From: Rhynchosporium graminicola
Lineage: Eukaryota; Ascomycota; Leotiomycetes; Helotiales; Ploettnerulaceae
DNA length: 64,000 nt
NCBI GenBank assembly: GCA_900074885.1
Contig: FJUW01000017.1
Location: forward strand, 441,933 to 505,932
Direction of reading: 5' to 3'
The translations under genes and the position numbers were made by a program. Within the stretch, counting starts at the first letter, position 1; every line of letters starts with the position of its first letter. This document shows, in pieces, positions 10,875 to 22,895 of the stretch. The notes under the pieces are model-generated. The model saw only the letters and a list, made by a program, of their open reading frames with translations. It did not search any database and had not been told where the DNA came from.

Positions 10875-13800
10875 ATTGACAAAAGCGAGTGTTGATGTAA
10901 TTAGATAGGGGAAAGAGGACGAGCGCAAAAGATGAAGAGGGCCGGAGCTACTCTCTTAACGAGTGAAGAGAAGTTCGATCCGGAATACAAGTTTGAGAAA
11001 TGGTTCTGGAGGGAAGAGTTGAAGGTTGTCAACTGAAAATGTCAAACATAGAAGAAAGAGGAAGAGGAACTTGAACCTAGCTGAGACGATAGAGAGCTTA
11101 CATATGGTCAGTCCGGTCCAAGGACATCCAAGCAACCAAGAACACCAAGAGTCCCATTCCAATAACGACCCCCATGTCGTGATCATTTTATCGTGTCTTG
11201 GGGACGTTGGGGCTCTTGGACTTCTTAATGTGTTGAACTCTGAAGGACTCCGCCACCGTTGGCGAGTATTCGCCTAGACGCCAATGCCCTTGGCTGCGGA
11301 TGTTAACCAATCACTGGTCGCGGGTTACACCCGCCAATTACCGCCGTAGTCTATCTACTAAGTATCCTTGAGGTAATGTCCAGGGTGTTGTCTTGGCGTT
11401 ACAGCAGGCAGTCATGTCTCCTTGGCGGTTGAGGATATACCTTAGCGGGCATATTCAGGGGCTAGCCGCCAAGGTGAAGAGTACTAATCATGCGGAGAGG
11501 GCGAGGCGAGACTGGAAATAGATATAAGTATATATACTTTGGCTCTGCCTCAGTAAAGATGCGTGGCGGGCACGAAGTCCAACATGCAAAACGTTTGCAG
11601 TACGCGTATCTCTCCTGGCAGACGTGGCAACGCTGATGACTGTGAGCCAAGGAATGTCGACAATTGAGTATGGTGTGCTGAGTACGTCCTGGTTTCATTC
11701 CCATCCTCATCCTACTCTAGCAGACCGGACGACATGTGATCTCCGCAGCGGTGTGCTTGCCTCTATCTCATATACAGGGTGGTTCTGGACCGACCCATCA
11801 AGTATACTGACTTACTTACTTACCTTATTCCAAACACACAAGTCCCATCTCTCTTCCCCCGCGATTCTCTCCCGAAAGCATCCGACCGGGCTTCCCGTGA
11901 GAATTATATTGTTTGGTTCTGCCAATCCTACCATCTCACGGAATCGGGAGTCGCGAAGTTCCTTGGAAGATTTGAGATTATGGCGGCTGGGGGATCGGAT
12001 AACTGTGGTACTACATACAATCGGAGGTTCTTGAATGGAATTCAATGCTACTGGAGACACGTGGTCGAGACAGGGTAGGTAGGGCACAGAACGGATTCTT
12101 CACTAGGTTGCTTTCAAGATATTGCGTTACTCGTCGCGACTGAACTCCTCGAATGGCACGGATGCGGCGATCTTTTGACAATTACTGTATGAATTCTTGT
12201 TCAAGAGATCGAGGAACAACGGACCAGATATCCCGTTTCCAAAATAGTTTGGCGCTACGCGTGTTGTATTACGAACCTCGAGCACGAGAGCCTGGTTGTT
12301 GATGTATCAACATCGCCGATTAGGACTACAAGTCAGAGGTTTCTCCCGTCAATCAATGTAGTCGTGGACCAGAGTTTTCCGCTCGCATAGTCTTAGATTT
12401 GACTCAATTCTCTTGCTACTGGCCCACAGGTATCAAAGGCAAGTGACAAAGCTTTACTTTGGCTTCAGTATCGCGTTCTAAGGCTGGGTCGGCCGGCCAT
12501 TCATGTCTGAGTATACTCAGCTCGTAACCTTCGGTAATCCAACCGCCCAGATGGAAGGATGGCCTCCCGAAGTGCTAGTGTGAGCTCTGGTTTCGTTCTA
12601 TCAATGACTTGGGTTCGGGATCCTCGTTTGCGTTTTCCGACTACTCTTCTCACCGAGGTTGCTGCTCTCTGGCATTTCTAGAGGTAGATGTCCTACCTGG
12701 GGTTATCGTCACTGTTTATGGCTAACTTTTCGAATTGAACTGACGTGTACTTGGCGAAATCATACACGGCAATCTCGTCAGCATGTCATGTGATGCAGTG
12801 CCACTTCAACTTCAGTATAAGTCTTCCAGAGCATGACGACGACGATAAGACGTCTCAGAGCCAGTCTGCTTACCAAGGGTTGGAGTGGAAAGTCACCTGT
12901 ACGAGCAGGTATGGAAAACTTATCAGTCTGTTTGGTTGTATCGTTCGTTCACCATGTCGCGACATTCTGTAAACAGACTATGAGAAACTCTAGCTTACGC
13001 CTCTAATCACGAGTTTACTGAACATAAGCGTGATAGTGGAGGAATGGTTTTCTGATCACGCATACGAATAACTGGGATACCTGCCACGATTTCTCGAAAG
13101 CATCATCGCTACCGGCACGTCTAAAGCTATCCTGAAAAGGAAGTACAGTGTTTTGATAACACCTGGAGATGGGAAGAGGACTCCCGATCTGTTGGCACTC
13201 ACACATTTCTTACAAGTCCAGTTCCGAGTTGGATACTTCGGCAAGCTTTTCTGCTCTGCTAGGCTAGCAATTATGACGCAGCGTATGAAGTCTGAACCTC
13301 GAGAGCTTGCGACCGCCGACATTGAGCAGCGGTTAGAACTACGATGAAACATGGATTCGTACTCGTAACCCTTCATTGCCAGGTAGTGTGCGCGCAGACC
13401 ATCATAAAGATGGTACGGAGAACAGAGTGAGTTATCTCGTGCCCTAGACAGAGGCTTTTGCAACTGATCTTGTATCGCGGATACGCGGACATCGATGAGG
13501 TCTGGAGTACCGGAGCCTGCAACTTTTCGTAGGAGAGAAGAGGCTCGTCTTGATTGTCGAAAAAAGCCAGGGAAGCGGCTGAAGGAGTTGGCGGAAGGCA
13601 GCAGGTGCATTGCGACATGAGAGCGCGGACTTGATAGTCCGTTGTATTTTGAGTGGAGAAGTCAATAACTTCCTGCGGTGGAGGAAGTATAGCTTCATTG
13701 CAACAACCACGGGATGAGCTTTCTGTATAAGCGCTGGAGATGGGTTGATCCGCTAGGTTGGATGTTCATGTTATCAAGGGGAAGGAAAGTGAGCTTGAAA

Positions 13801-14971
13801 GAGTGGAATGGCAGAGGGGGAGGCGTCACTTACGTGCATGTAGTGCACCTTTGCTCCAGCATCCTAAGCCACCCTTTCTCCTAGACTGATGATAAGGGAT
13901 CAAGCCGAAGTGGTGTGACTATGTGATGCGGTACCAATGACGATTATTTAAATCAGCTGTTTTTTTTTCACTATGGAGTGAGAAGTCAAGACGGACTGCT
14001 GCGTTCGCTGGCTGTCTTGCGCAAGAACCCGGATTCATCAAGACTTTTGAACACAATTGGTGTCACATCTAGGTCTTTGAAAATTTGACCTTTCACTTTG
14101 CCTCGGATGAGCACAGAGATGCTGCTGGTTGGGGCCATCCTGCTACTAGGTTTAAAAGAAAGGGAGACAGTTGAATGGCCACTGAGAAGTGTTAACAACG
14201 ATGAGATGAGGAGGAAGTGAGGATACATTTAGCCTGTTGCTCCGTGAGGAGGATCTTGGTTCGTGGCATTTGAAGGATGGGAAAAGTAGCGGTTCGCTTG
14301 TTCGAAAAATACAAAATATGTTAGAGGGATTCAAATAGTATGATGAGACCGTTCTGATATTTGGAGAAGAATCGATGAAAAACTGGTGATCGATCTAGCC
14401 AAGTCCCTCAGATCCGTGGATTTTCGGCGTATCCTGCTCAACTTCGCGAGATGGCGCGGGAACGAACTGTGCAATCCGTTGCTGTACGGCAAGAACTGTG
14501 AGGCTTCTGTATAAGCCAGAGACTTACCACAGATGTCAACGCTGAACGATTAGACGGCGGAGTCTCTCAAGCGATGATATGATGTTGGGTTGTCTGCTTC
14601 GTCGTAAGGAGATGTGCGATGAAAATATAAGATGACAGCTTGGATCACAGAAGGGATGATAAGATGCTATGCTATGGGAGCAGCATTGATGGCAATGATA
14701 GGGAAGATGATGGCATTTTGCGTGTACTAAGTTTTCTCGTTAGGATCAAATCTATCTATTCATTGTTGACATTGTCGTTGGGACTTCTCGCTTGTTCCTG
14801 GAGGAGGGGAGTTTGGAAGGCGGGATCGCCAAGCCTTTCTGCTTGCACTGCATTGTACTGTATGCTTGGCTCAGCCTGGCCTGGCATCGCGACAAAAAAA
14901 CACATCAGCCTCGAATTAACACCACGATTATATCTGCCCCAACTTCCTCATTACACCACATACAATCCACA
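10875..14971. other. About 4 kb without a confident gene
   Basis: The first part is the promoter of the GH72 gene and the last part that of SAD1. In between, several 80-180 codon ORFs overlap in different frames. Examples are 11779-12078 on plus and 13056-13610 and 13986-14228 on minus. None shows a domain I recognise. Coding-like patches near 11850-12078 and 13050-13700 could be gene relics, but this is weak. Confidence 0.4.
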
Positions 14972-16618
14972 ATGGCGAAACGACAAGCTGCAGAAGCCTT
15001 CGAGGATACCGCGGGCACCGATTCTCCCTCCTTCAAAAGATCGCGCGTCGAGAACTTCCACGATTTGCACAATGGCTCCGAGCTCCCCCTCCAGCAAAGG
15101 ATGGAGCAACACAGCCTGGCAGAGGCGCAAACGAGTAAAATCGAGGACGACGCGGATGAGGAAGATGAGGATAGATCAAGGGCACCTCTGCGACAAGATG
15201 CGCCATTAGAGGGGTTCGATGACCTGTACCTGGATACAATCAAGAGGGGCGTTCTGGACTTTGACTTTGAGAAGCTGTGCTCGGTTTCCCTATCGAATAT
15301 TAATGTCTATGCTTGTCTGGTCTGCGGGAAATACTATCAAGGTCGAGGGCCGAAATCTCACGCCTATTTTCATGCGCTGGAAGAAAGCCATCATGTCTAC
15401 ATCAATATGCAGACACAGAAGGTGTATGTGCTTCCTGAGGGCTACGAAGTCAAGAACAAGAGTCTGGATGATATCAAATTCGTTTCCGATCCGCGATATA
15501 CAAAGGAGGAAGTAATGGCATTGGATTGGGAGGCAAAGACAGCTTGGGCATTGGGTGGTAAGGAGTACACGCCAGGTTTCGTGGGAATGAACAACATCAA
15601 GGAGAACGACTACTTCAATGTCGTAGTGCAAGCATTATCGCATGTCCCTCCTCTTCGAAACTACTTCATGATGGAAGACTTCTCTTCCTCCCCTGAACTG
15701 GTCAAACGCCTCTCCATCCTCGTGCGCAAGATCTGGAATCCTCGCGCCTTCAAATCCCACGTCTCACCACACGAACTCCTCCAAGAAATCTCCCTCAAAT
15801 CTTCCAAACGATTCAACCTCACTACCCAATCCGATCCCGTCGATTTCTTGTCTTGGATCCTGAATAATCTGCATCTCGCTCTCGGAGGTAGTAAGACAAA
15901 ACCTGGAAGCAGTATGATCCAGCGCGTCTTCCAAGGAAAACTCAAATGCGAATCCCAAGCCATAACCGCCAAAGCCGACGCCGGTGACCGTCTGCGCTTC
16001 GAAGAAGCTGCGAGTGTTCAAACAGACGTTAACCGCTTCATGTTCCTCACCCTCGATCTCCCAACCGCACCTCTCTTCCAAGACGAACTCGAACGGAATA
16101 TCATCCCGCAAATACCACTCACCAACATCCTTTCCAAGTACGATGGGCTGAACGCACAAGAACATCTCAATCAGCGTAAACGATATCGACTCTTACACCC
16201 GCTCCCTCCATTCTTACTCTTCCACATCAAGCGCTTCAGCAAGAACAAATTCGTCGAAGAGCGCAATCCCACAATCGTAACCTTCGACGCGCGAAATCTT
16301 GATATGTCTCCTTATGTCGAGCCAAACCCGTCTTTACATCCCCCCGGTGAGCCGATTTGGTACGACTTGGTGGCGAATATTGTGCATGAGGCTGTAAGGG
16401 GGAGGGATGACGCGGTAGCGGGAGAACAGGAGAAGCGAGCGTGGAAATGTCAGATTAGGGACAGAGGACGGGAGGAGTGGGTTGTGGTTCAGGATCTTTT
16501 TGTGGAGAAGACGCAGAAAGAGCTTTTGTACTTGGGAGAGAGCTATTTGCAGGTTTGGGAGAGGAGGAGGGAGGGTGTTGGAAAGGGGAAGGGAAAAGTT
16601 GGTGGGAAACGGCGATGA
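14972..16618 (+). CDS. SAD1: SAD1/USP39-like U4/U6.U5 tri-snRNP protein, inactive ubiquitin-protease fold
   Basis: An intronless 548-residue protein needed for tri-snRNP function in pre-mRNA splicing (known role of Sad1/USP39). An acidic N-terminus is followed by a ZnF-UBP domain with YACLVCGKYYQGRGPKSHAY and paired His residues in ALEESHHVYIN, then LPEGYEV. The USP-like domain begins at FVGMNNIKENDYFNVVVQAL; where active USPs have the catalytic Cys (NxxNxCY), this protein has Asp (NDYF). That loss is the family hallmark. HVPPLRNYF and the late LLFHIKRFSKNKF segment follow. The start at 14972 gives the basic MAKRQAAEAF N-terminus; the open frame continues upstream to 14792, but that part looks like leader DNA. 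It faces no co-oriented neighbour closely. Confidence 0.93.
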   Translation: MAKRQAAEAFEDTAGTDSPSFKRSRVENFHDLHNGSELPLQQRMEQHSLAEAQTSKIEDDADEEDEDRSRAPLRQDAPLEGFDDLYLDTIKRGVLDFDFEKLCSVSLSNINVYACLVCGKYYQGRGPKSHAYFHALEESHHVYINMQTQKVYVLPEGYEVKNKSLDDIKFVSDPRYTKEEVMALDWEAKTAWALGGKEYTPGFVGMNNIKENDYFNVVVQALSHVPPLRNYFMMEDFSSSPELVKRLSILVRKIWNPRAFKSHVSPHELLQEISLKSSKRFNLTTQSDPVDFLSWILNNLHLALGGSKTKPGSSMIQRVFQGKLKCESQAITAKADAGDRLRFEEAASVQTDVNRFMFLTLDLPTAPLFQDELERNIIPQIPLTNILSKYDGLNAQEHLNQRKRYRLLHPLPPFLLFHIKRFSKNKFVEERNPTIVTFDARNLDMSPYVEPNPSLHPPGEPIWYDLVANIVHEAVRGRDDAVAGEQEKRAWKCQIRDRGREEWVVVQDLFVEKTQKELLYLGESYLQVWERRREGVGKGKGKVGGKRR

Positions 16619-17751
16619 GGTTGAGGATAATGGATGGGCGGCACTGCATGGGAGTATGCAAAATACGCCGAAGTATTCTTGGCATTGGAAAGGGAAGTAG
16701 GAAAGAGGCCATCACACCATAACATGATGATTTGGGCCTTAAGTAAATTATTGTACCATAGTGAGGCATTTGGCTCATCTCGCTTGGAGCTTAAAGAGAT
16801 TCTCTTTATCCTATGTAGAGGCGGATAATGACACTATACGATACCACCCCGCAACTCCTGAACGTACTTACATATGTCATTTGAAAGAAAACAATGATCT
16901 GAAGATGAATATATACGCAGATGGCAGAGCCCACTTCCTCCTCGCAATGACATGCTTCATCACATATCATGTAACCAAATCACATGCTCAGGGTTCGCCT
17001 GGAGTGTATCGTCAAGTTGGGTAGACTTCTATCAAATTATACAGAGCCAAAAAACAAGTCTCGCAGGATCGAAGGTTCAATACGACGATATTTACCTCAT
17101 ACTTTGACTCCAGTAAAGTCATCTAGCTTCAAGCGAGAGCTAGTCCGCAGATTAGATCGAGAATATGTTCAATATCGGTAATGGTATTTGATGATATTAT
17201 GATAATCAAGTAGTCCTGAATCGCATCTAGTGAGGTAAAATTATACTAATCCGAGTTTCGAAATCCAGAACTAGCTATGCCTTCAGTAATACAAGGCTTT
17301 TGATTAGACTTGAACTAGGCTCAAGTTTTCTTGTATACTATCCAGAACTTTAATCTGCTACTGATTTAGGTTTATGAAGCTCCGAAGGACTTGGTTATGG
17401 TAATGCTAGTAATGGCATACTTGCTTCGAGGTGATTCGAGTTCGTGATTTGTGAAGCCAGAGAACAGGTAGAGTGATCAAAAGTCCTGGAACGCTTTTGG
17501 TACCCTAGATGTCAATATTCTTCCACCAGCATTTACTCCATTTTCCCAATGATAAGTATATATGGCCCGACACAGCTTTGCTTGCTTGGCTTCTCTATTA
17601 CACAGACACGGACTGGACTAAGCCTGCTTTGCCTAGACGATTTTAATGTGAAAGAATCATTTATCATTCTACATTATGCTGCAAACATCTGAAATCTTGG
17701 CTATTAATGTCTCTTACAAAGAACTTATGCAGATTCCTCACATGTCTCTCG
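16619..17751. other. Intergenic, AT-rich, no supported gene
   Basis: Downstream flank of SAD1. Only short ORFs without motifs. Confidence 0.5.
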
Positions 17752-18864
17752 TTATCCAGAATGCATTCGCTCGTGTATACCCAGCGTTGCTATTATCTCC
17801 CAGAACTCCGTTGCATGTCGTAACGAATTGCTTAAGACCAGATTCGTCTCGTCAGTCTTTAAATAATAACAATCCTCGTTGAGGCACGAAGACCAGCGAG
17901 CCTTTCGAACGGAAGGAAGCATCCGTAATCTCTCTAGAGCTTCAACTTGTGACATTACGCCGCGGTTGATGTGACGAGATGAGCGAATTCCGGGTTCTAC
18001 TGCGATCCATGGCCACCAGGTCGCTGTCCTCAACACGTATGTGCTCTCTGCAATCCGAGTGTAATGGCAGGGTAGGCCATCATCGTTGTCGAATAGGCAG
18101 GTCTTTAAGCTCCATCGGTTCAAGACAAAGCGTGAGCTAACCTCCCTGTCTCGATCTGACCCTAAGAAAATCTCTTGTCCCTCTACTGTCCAGAGCTTTT
18201 CTTGCGTTTAAGTCGCTAAATCGAACCTTCACCCTCTGATAGTAAACATGAAGTATATATCATGATGTGGAACTCTCAGGAGTGTGAGACTGGCTTGGCT
18301 TTCAGGAACGTACGTATATTGCCGACGAATAAAGTATATCATTCCTCGTGATATCGCAATGCAGAAAAGAACTTTTGCCTTGATAGCTATTCTGGGCCAA
18401 AGAATGTGCAGCTTCTCACCTCATTACCTGTAATTTCAAGTCAGCCCAGTGTTTTCGAGTCCTCCGCTCTCTGAAGCCACGGAAAGTGTTTCCATGGTGC
18501 TCTAATTCTGGCGTGTCCCCCTTTTCCAGTCAAGATGATCATCAAGCTCAAAGAGTTCAATCTCATACCCCTAGACAATCTGCTCATAGAGCCTCGAGGC
18601 GCGCAAGATCTCCCACCATGAAGAAAATACTCATGGGACCGTGGTAGAAATCCATCTCCACCCGACGTGTATATATTGGCGTAGCACTGGCCGGTAGGCA
18701 TCCAGAATCAGGGCCAATGCTTCGCAACTCTGTCCTAGGTATTCCGCTATCATGCGCGACAAGTCAAAGGCCATCTGGTCAAGTCTCGGATACACGATCG
18801 GCTGTAGGAAGATCCGATGTAGGACTAAGCAGGATCCGGGCTCTATGGTGAGAAAAGAGGTCAT
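17752..18864 (-). pseudogene. Coding-like relic of an unknown gene
   Basis: Three blocks on the minus strand read like protein but not in one frame. The first is 18864-18631 (contains FLQPIVYPRLDQMAFDLSRM). The second is about 18640-18500 (contains WWEILRASRLYEQIV, an in-frame TAG, then GYEIELFELDDHLDW). The third is about 18200-17752 (contains WTVEGQEIFLGSDRDREVSS and TATWWPWIAVEPGIRSSRH). I recognise no family. The blocks may belong to one gene with introns and stops, or to several fragments. Confidence 0.35.
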
Positions 18865-18903
18865 GTTTTCTAACGCGGTGTAAATTTACCTGCTCGAAAT
18901 TCT

Positions 18904-19819
18904 TCACGAATTATGTCCAAGAAGTTCCCAAACCTTCGCTGTCCAAGGAGATGATCTTCCCTGCTTGTACTCCACAGACTGCTCATAAGCTATCTCTGCT
19001 GTCGTCTTCCAGATACTCTCAGGCCTTGGAGATTTGCATAAGATTAGTAGATATTCGTCGGTCTCTTGATAGCTCTCTCCAAGCCAAGAAGACCATTCTT
19101 TCAAGCGAAAATACTCTCTGTCCTTCTTCACACTTAAAAAGCTCGAAACAGATAGCTTCCATGAGCGCAGTCCTTCGTATACCCTGAGGCGTACTCTGCG
19201 CATGGCTAGACATGTATCCCAGAGTTCGTGCTCGAACCTCTAACGTCTCCCACAAGATCCGTAAGTTCTTCGCCCCTCTACGTAGACCCTTAGGCCAGCT
19301 GTATAGATGAATTTCCTTCCCTTTCTGACTTCGAATAAATGCAGATCTCCAATTTACACCTTGTCTCTCTTTCCACTGCAGGAACGCGTCAAGATCCCCT
19401 AATTTTCGATCATACTTCCAATGAAACTGGCCTTGCTCCTTGATATCCTGAGCATGATCTTGCCACGAAAGGAAGAGTAGGTTCGCAGGATCAAGAGAGT
19501 CACACCATCTGCGCATATAAATGATCTATGTGTGCCACACAGCCCGGTAGGCACTTGAGTTCTGAGCCGATGGTCCCATGTTCCATGTCCGTGGCTCGTA
19601 AACTTCCATTTTATCGCTCTCCCAAGCGTAAGAGGCGAAGTACAATGCCGACAGCAGGGCAATCACGGCAACGATGGGAATCGCTGCCAGTATCCTCGCA
19701 CTTTTGAAAGCGACATCAAAGATAGTATTTATGATGGTTGGCGTTGTCCATGAGCCAGCTTTTATCTTTTGTAAAGTTTGACAAGTGTGTGTAATCCCAG
19801 CGAAGACCAGAGTCCTGAA
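18904..19819 (-). pseudogene. Decayed member 1 of the unknown membrane-protein family
   Basis: From about 19819 the minus strand reads RTLVFAGITHTCQTL, then a hydrophobic segment ILAAIPIVAVIALLSALYF and EVYEP. An in-frame TAG at 19526-19528 follows, then a long stretch ending in KNLRILWETLEVRARTLGYM and LMEAICFELFKCEE. The frame then changes, and DREYFRLKEWSSWLG, DEYLLILCKS and SIWKTTAEIAYEQ continue to 18904. Each block has a counterpart in the same order at 20786-21837, for example KNLTLVWESMQVRAGILRFM and LVESICEEF. The stop and the frame change indicate decay. Function unknown; one N-terminal membrane segment and a soluble helical C-terminus are the visible architecture. Confidence 0.6.
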
Positions 19820-20785
19820 TCAGGCTAGGGCTCGGACACATAAACCAAGGAACAACCAGACCCAAGTTCATTGTATGTGAGTTCTTCGTCGACAGCTCTT
19901 TTTCATTCTAAGCTAGTCTTGTGTTTGACTTCCACCGTGGTTTCCTCGTCCTCCGGGGGCTGAGATCCATGTGCGAGAACCCTTCGATATTGTCTTTCAT
20001 TTCTTCATATTGGTTATATGAAGCTTTTGACTATTGTACATGAATTTCAAGTCGTTCGGACCTGTAATTGTTGAGTAATCGTTAAGTGTCGAGGAAGGAG
20101 GCGCTGGCGCGGGTGTTGAAGCGCTCGCGGGACCGACAATTATCGGATTTGCTGAGAATTTACGTGCTAAAATGCGTATGATATAAGGTCCAGGTGGATC
20201 CAGAAGGACCGTGTCCTGAATCTAGCAGTAATATGGGGTGTACCTCGTCGTATCTTGTACCCGTGACAGCGTCCACGGAGATGCCACAATTTACCTGCGC
20301 AAACTAAAATCAACTTGGTGATACGACAGCGTCTATGTCGGTTGAAAATCTTGCGGTACTAGTAAATATCCACATCAGCGATTCTAGACCTACTCTTTCA
20401 GTTATGACACTTACGCGCTCTTCAATGTCGCTCTTTCAATGTAGGCTGTTCAGCGAATCAGACTAATCAAAAAGAGTGATATAATCTATGCGGCCAATAA
20501 TCATTGTTAGTTTCGCTCTGCCGTAGCATGTACAGTTCAGTAATCTGCGTAAGCCGGTTCTACAGTCATATTGTAGAGGTATTAGTTGTATTGATGGTGG
20601 CTACGGAATCACGATTATCTTCAGCTCCAGCATGTGAAGTACTGTACCGGGTAATCCTCGGCCAAGTTCAACGTGACCATTGAACCAACAGGATGTAACT
20701 TAGAATCCTTTTGCACGTATGCATACAAATAGCGCCTCTCTATTTGGGTCAGGTATACGAAGCTGACACTTATTCAAGTATCTTT
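19820..20785. other. Spacer between two decayed family copies
   Basis: No supported gene. AT-rich and full of stops in all frames. Confidence 0.4.
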
Positions 20786-21837
20786 TTAATTTACCAAACT
20801 GGCCCACTTCCTCCTCCACATACCTCTCGTCGAATTTTCAAATTCCAGCTCTTCTAGTCTCTCCCAAACTCCCCCAGTGCAACTCAGCTTTCTACAAAGC
20901 GCCAAAAGCCCCTCATCTATCATTCTATCAACATTTTCCAAACCATCGGTCTCATTCATACTCAAAGAACCAAGCCGACCAAGTCTTTCCACGGAAGAAT
21001 TCCATATCCTGTTTTTGAAACATGAATTCCTCGCAGATAGATTCTACGAGGAGGGTTATCATCTCAGTATTGCGTTCTTCGCTTGCTTCATCTCGCGAAG
21101 CTAAGCGGGGAATTATCTCAGCATAGCTGGCCATGAATCTCAAAATACCTGCTCGGACTTGCATGCTCTCCCAAACGAGTGTGAGGTTCTTGAATCCTCT
21201 AGCTTGCGAGACCTCAAGCCCGGACAGGTCATCATCATAATCACCATCCTTTTCATTAGCACTCATTTCCTTACTGCCCCGCCAGAAAGAAGATCTGAGA
21301 TCTTTTAACTTCCCTTCCAGTGATTCGATCCATCGGGTGGTAGCGGCGTTGTCTCTTTTCCAATTTAAAAACATCTCTAAGCTCGATTAACTCTCCCTTG
21401 AAAGCCATCCGGCTCCTTGTCATCTGAGCGAGATCGTAAATTATCTCATCCCAGTGCATATGTGCCGGTTCTTGGGCCTCGCAACGCAAACGCCAAGATC
21501 CCGAGAGAAGAAAGTAGTTGCCCAATCCTGGCTCGTAGAGATTATTTTTCCGACCTTCTTCCCCATCCTCATCTCGAAAGTTATCCAAAGCTCTTTCTTC
21601 ATATTCTTGCATGTACCGCCGGTATGAATTTTCATCCAGAGCCCAAAGAATCAGTTCTAGTGGTATGAAAGCGTAGAGGCCATACAGTATTCCACGAAAG
21701 ACATTCCACAGATAGTGGTCCGGTGGTGAGGTTTCTGATAAGAGATCGTGTGTGAGGAGATGGTCTGGGATACAGACAGAAAAACCAATGATGATGAGAT
21801 TGCATATGATTTTGTGACGCAGAGAGAGTCGACGCAT
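20786..21837 (-). pseudogene. Decayed member 2 of the unknown membrane-protein family (best preserved copy)
   Basis: The minus strand from 21837 reads MRRLSLRHKIICNLIIIGFS, then a second hydrophobic segment GILYGLYAFIPLELILWAL, NLYEPGLGNYFLLSGSWRL and GELIELRDVF. Here the frame shifts by one in a T-run near 21371, and FLNWKRDNAATTRWIESLEG, KNLTLVWESMQVRAGILRFM, LVESICEEF and QDMEFFRGKTWSAW continue. A second frame change near 20975 leads to IDEGLLALCRKL and GVWERLEELEFE up to 20786. The offset of this last change matches the one in the 3.8 kb copy, so an unrecognised small intron is possible there. No known domain. Confidence 0.6.
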
Positions 21838-22895
21838 GATTTCGGTGACTGTGCGTGCTATGACTCCACTGGTTCAACAGACACTTCTCTATACTTATGG
21901 GGAAGGGTGTAAGAGAAAAAGTATGAACAAGGATGATGAATTTTATTCTGGACCGATGTCTTGAGAGTGTGCGAGACTAGTGCAGAATAGTTCGCTCAAG
22001 TAGGTTCGCTCCATAAGGAAAAGTGGGACAATCTGAAACGTAAAGTAATTTGACAGTTCCATAAATTTTTTATAATCAGTTGGGCAAACTTCCTTTGATG
22101 TCTTTGCCTCCCATCAACGAGGGAACTAGATCTCCATGTCTACAGGTAGGGCAGAGCTTTGTTCTTCCATCTCGGCTCATATTATCAATCCTGATCCTCC
22201 TAATCCTGGTGTTCTTACGAATGTATCAAAGCTTTTCCACCCTTATTTTGATGGATCTAGAGCGGGAGTATTAGTTGCTCGACATCAAGTAATAATATAT
22301 TATAACTGACAGGTCACAAAAGGGTGGGAGGTCATGAATCACATCAGTGTCTACTGCATTAAAATTCTCATACAAGTCTCAGAAACACAGAATGACATTA
22401 GTACCAGGAAGAAAGGGTAGAGTGCCAGCTAGAGGCATATTCTAGATGCTGCGCTGCTGTTACGTGAACCTTCATCCTTGTCTAGTCTAGAACCTCGCTG
22501 ACCTTGTTCCTGCCGATGATTCTGTGTTATAAGGATTCCTTCAATGAGATAGCTTGGTTGGCTCTTGGAATTACTCCGTCGCGGCAGTAGCGTTTTATGA
22601 GTCTCCATTGGTGTTTGAACTAAAATCAATTGATCCCTCGCTATTCTATCCATCTGTACTTTTCCAAACATGCCTTGGATTCGACACCAACACTTAAGTG
22701 TCTCAGTGAAATGGCTATTGGATTATAGGAGAGGAAAGAAAATGGACAGAAAAATAAGATACCAACGTAGAAAGTGGCAAAAGATTTGTATTCTCTCATA
22801 TTCTTCTTCAGTCGCACCTTTGTGCTCTGTCGCTGCCTACCGATATTCTGTTCGCTTGCACAGATACATCTCTCAAAAGACATAGCTGAAGACAC
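21838..22895. other. Intergenic, no supported gene
   Basis: Lies between the decayed family copy and the 3' end of the tyrosinase gene. Only short motif-free ORFs. Confidence 0.4.

Noticed and set aside
13015..13710. Minus ORFs up to 184 codons
   Set aside because: Overlapping frames with no domain and no consistent exon model; kept only as a weak possible relic.
14640..15209. 189-codon plus ORF overlapping the SAD1 start
   Set aside because: It is out of frame with the clearly conserved SAD1 coding sequence and has no motif of its own.
21365..21378. Programmed frameshift in decayed family copy 2 at GTTTTTAAA
   Set aside because: The needed shift is +1 and the bases do not form a standard slippery heptamer; simple decay is more likely.
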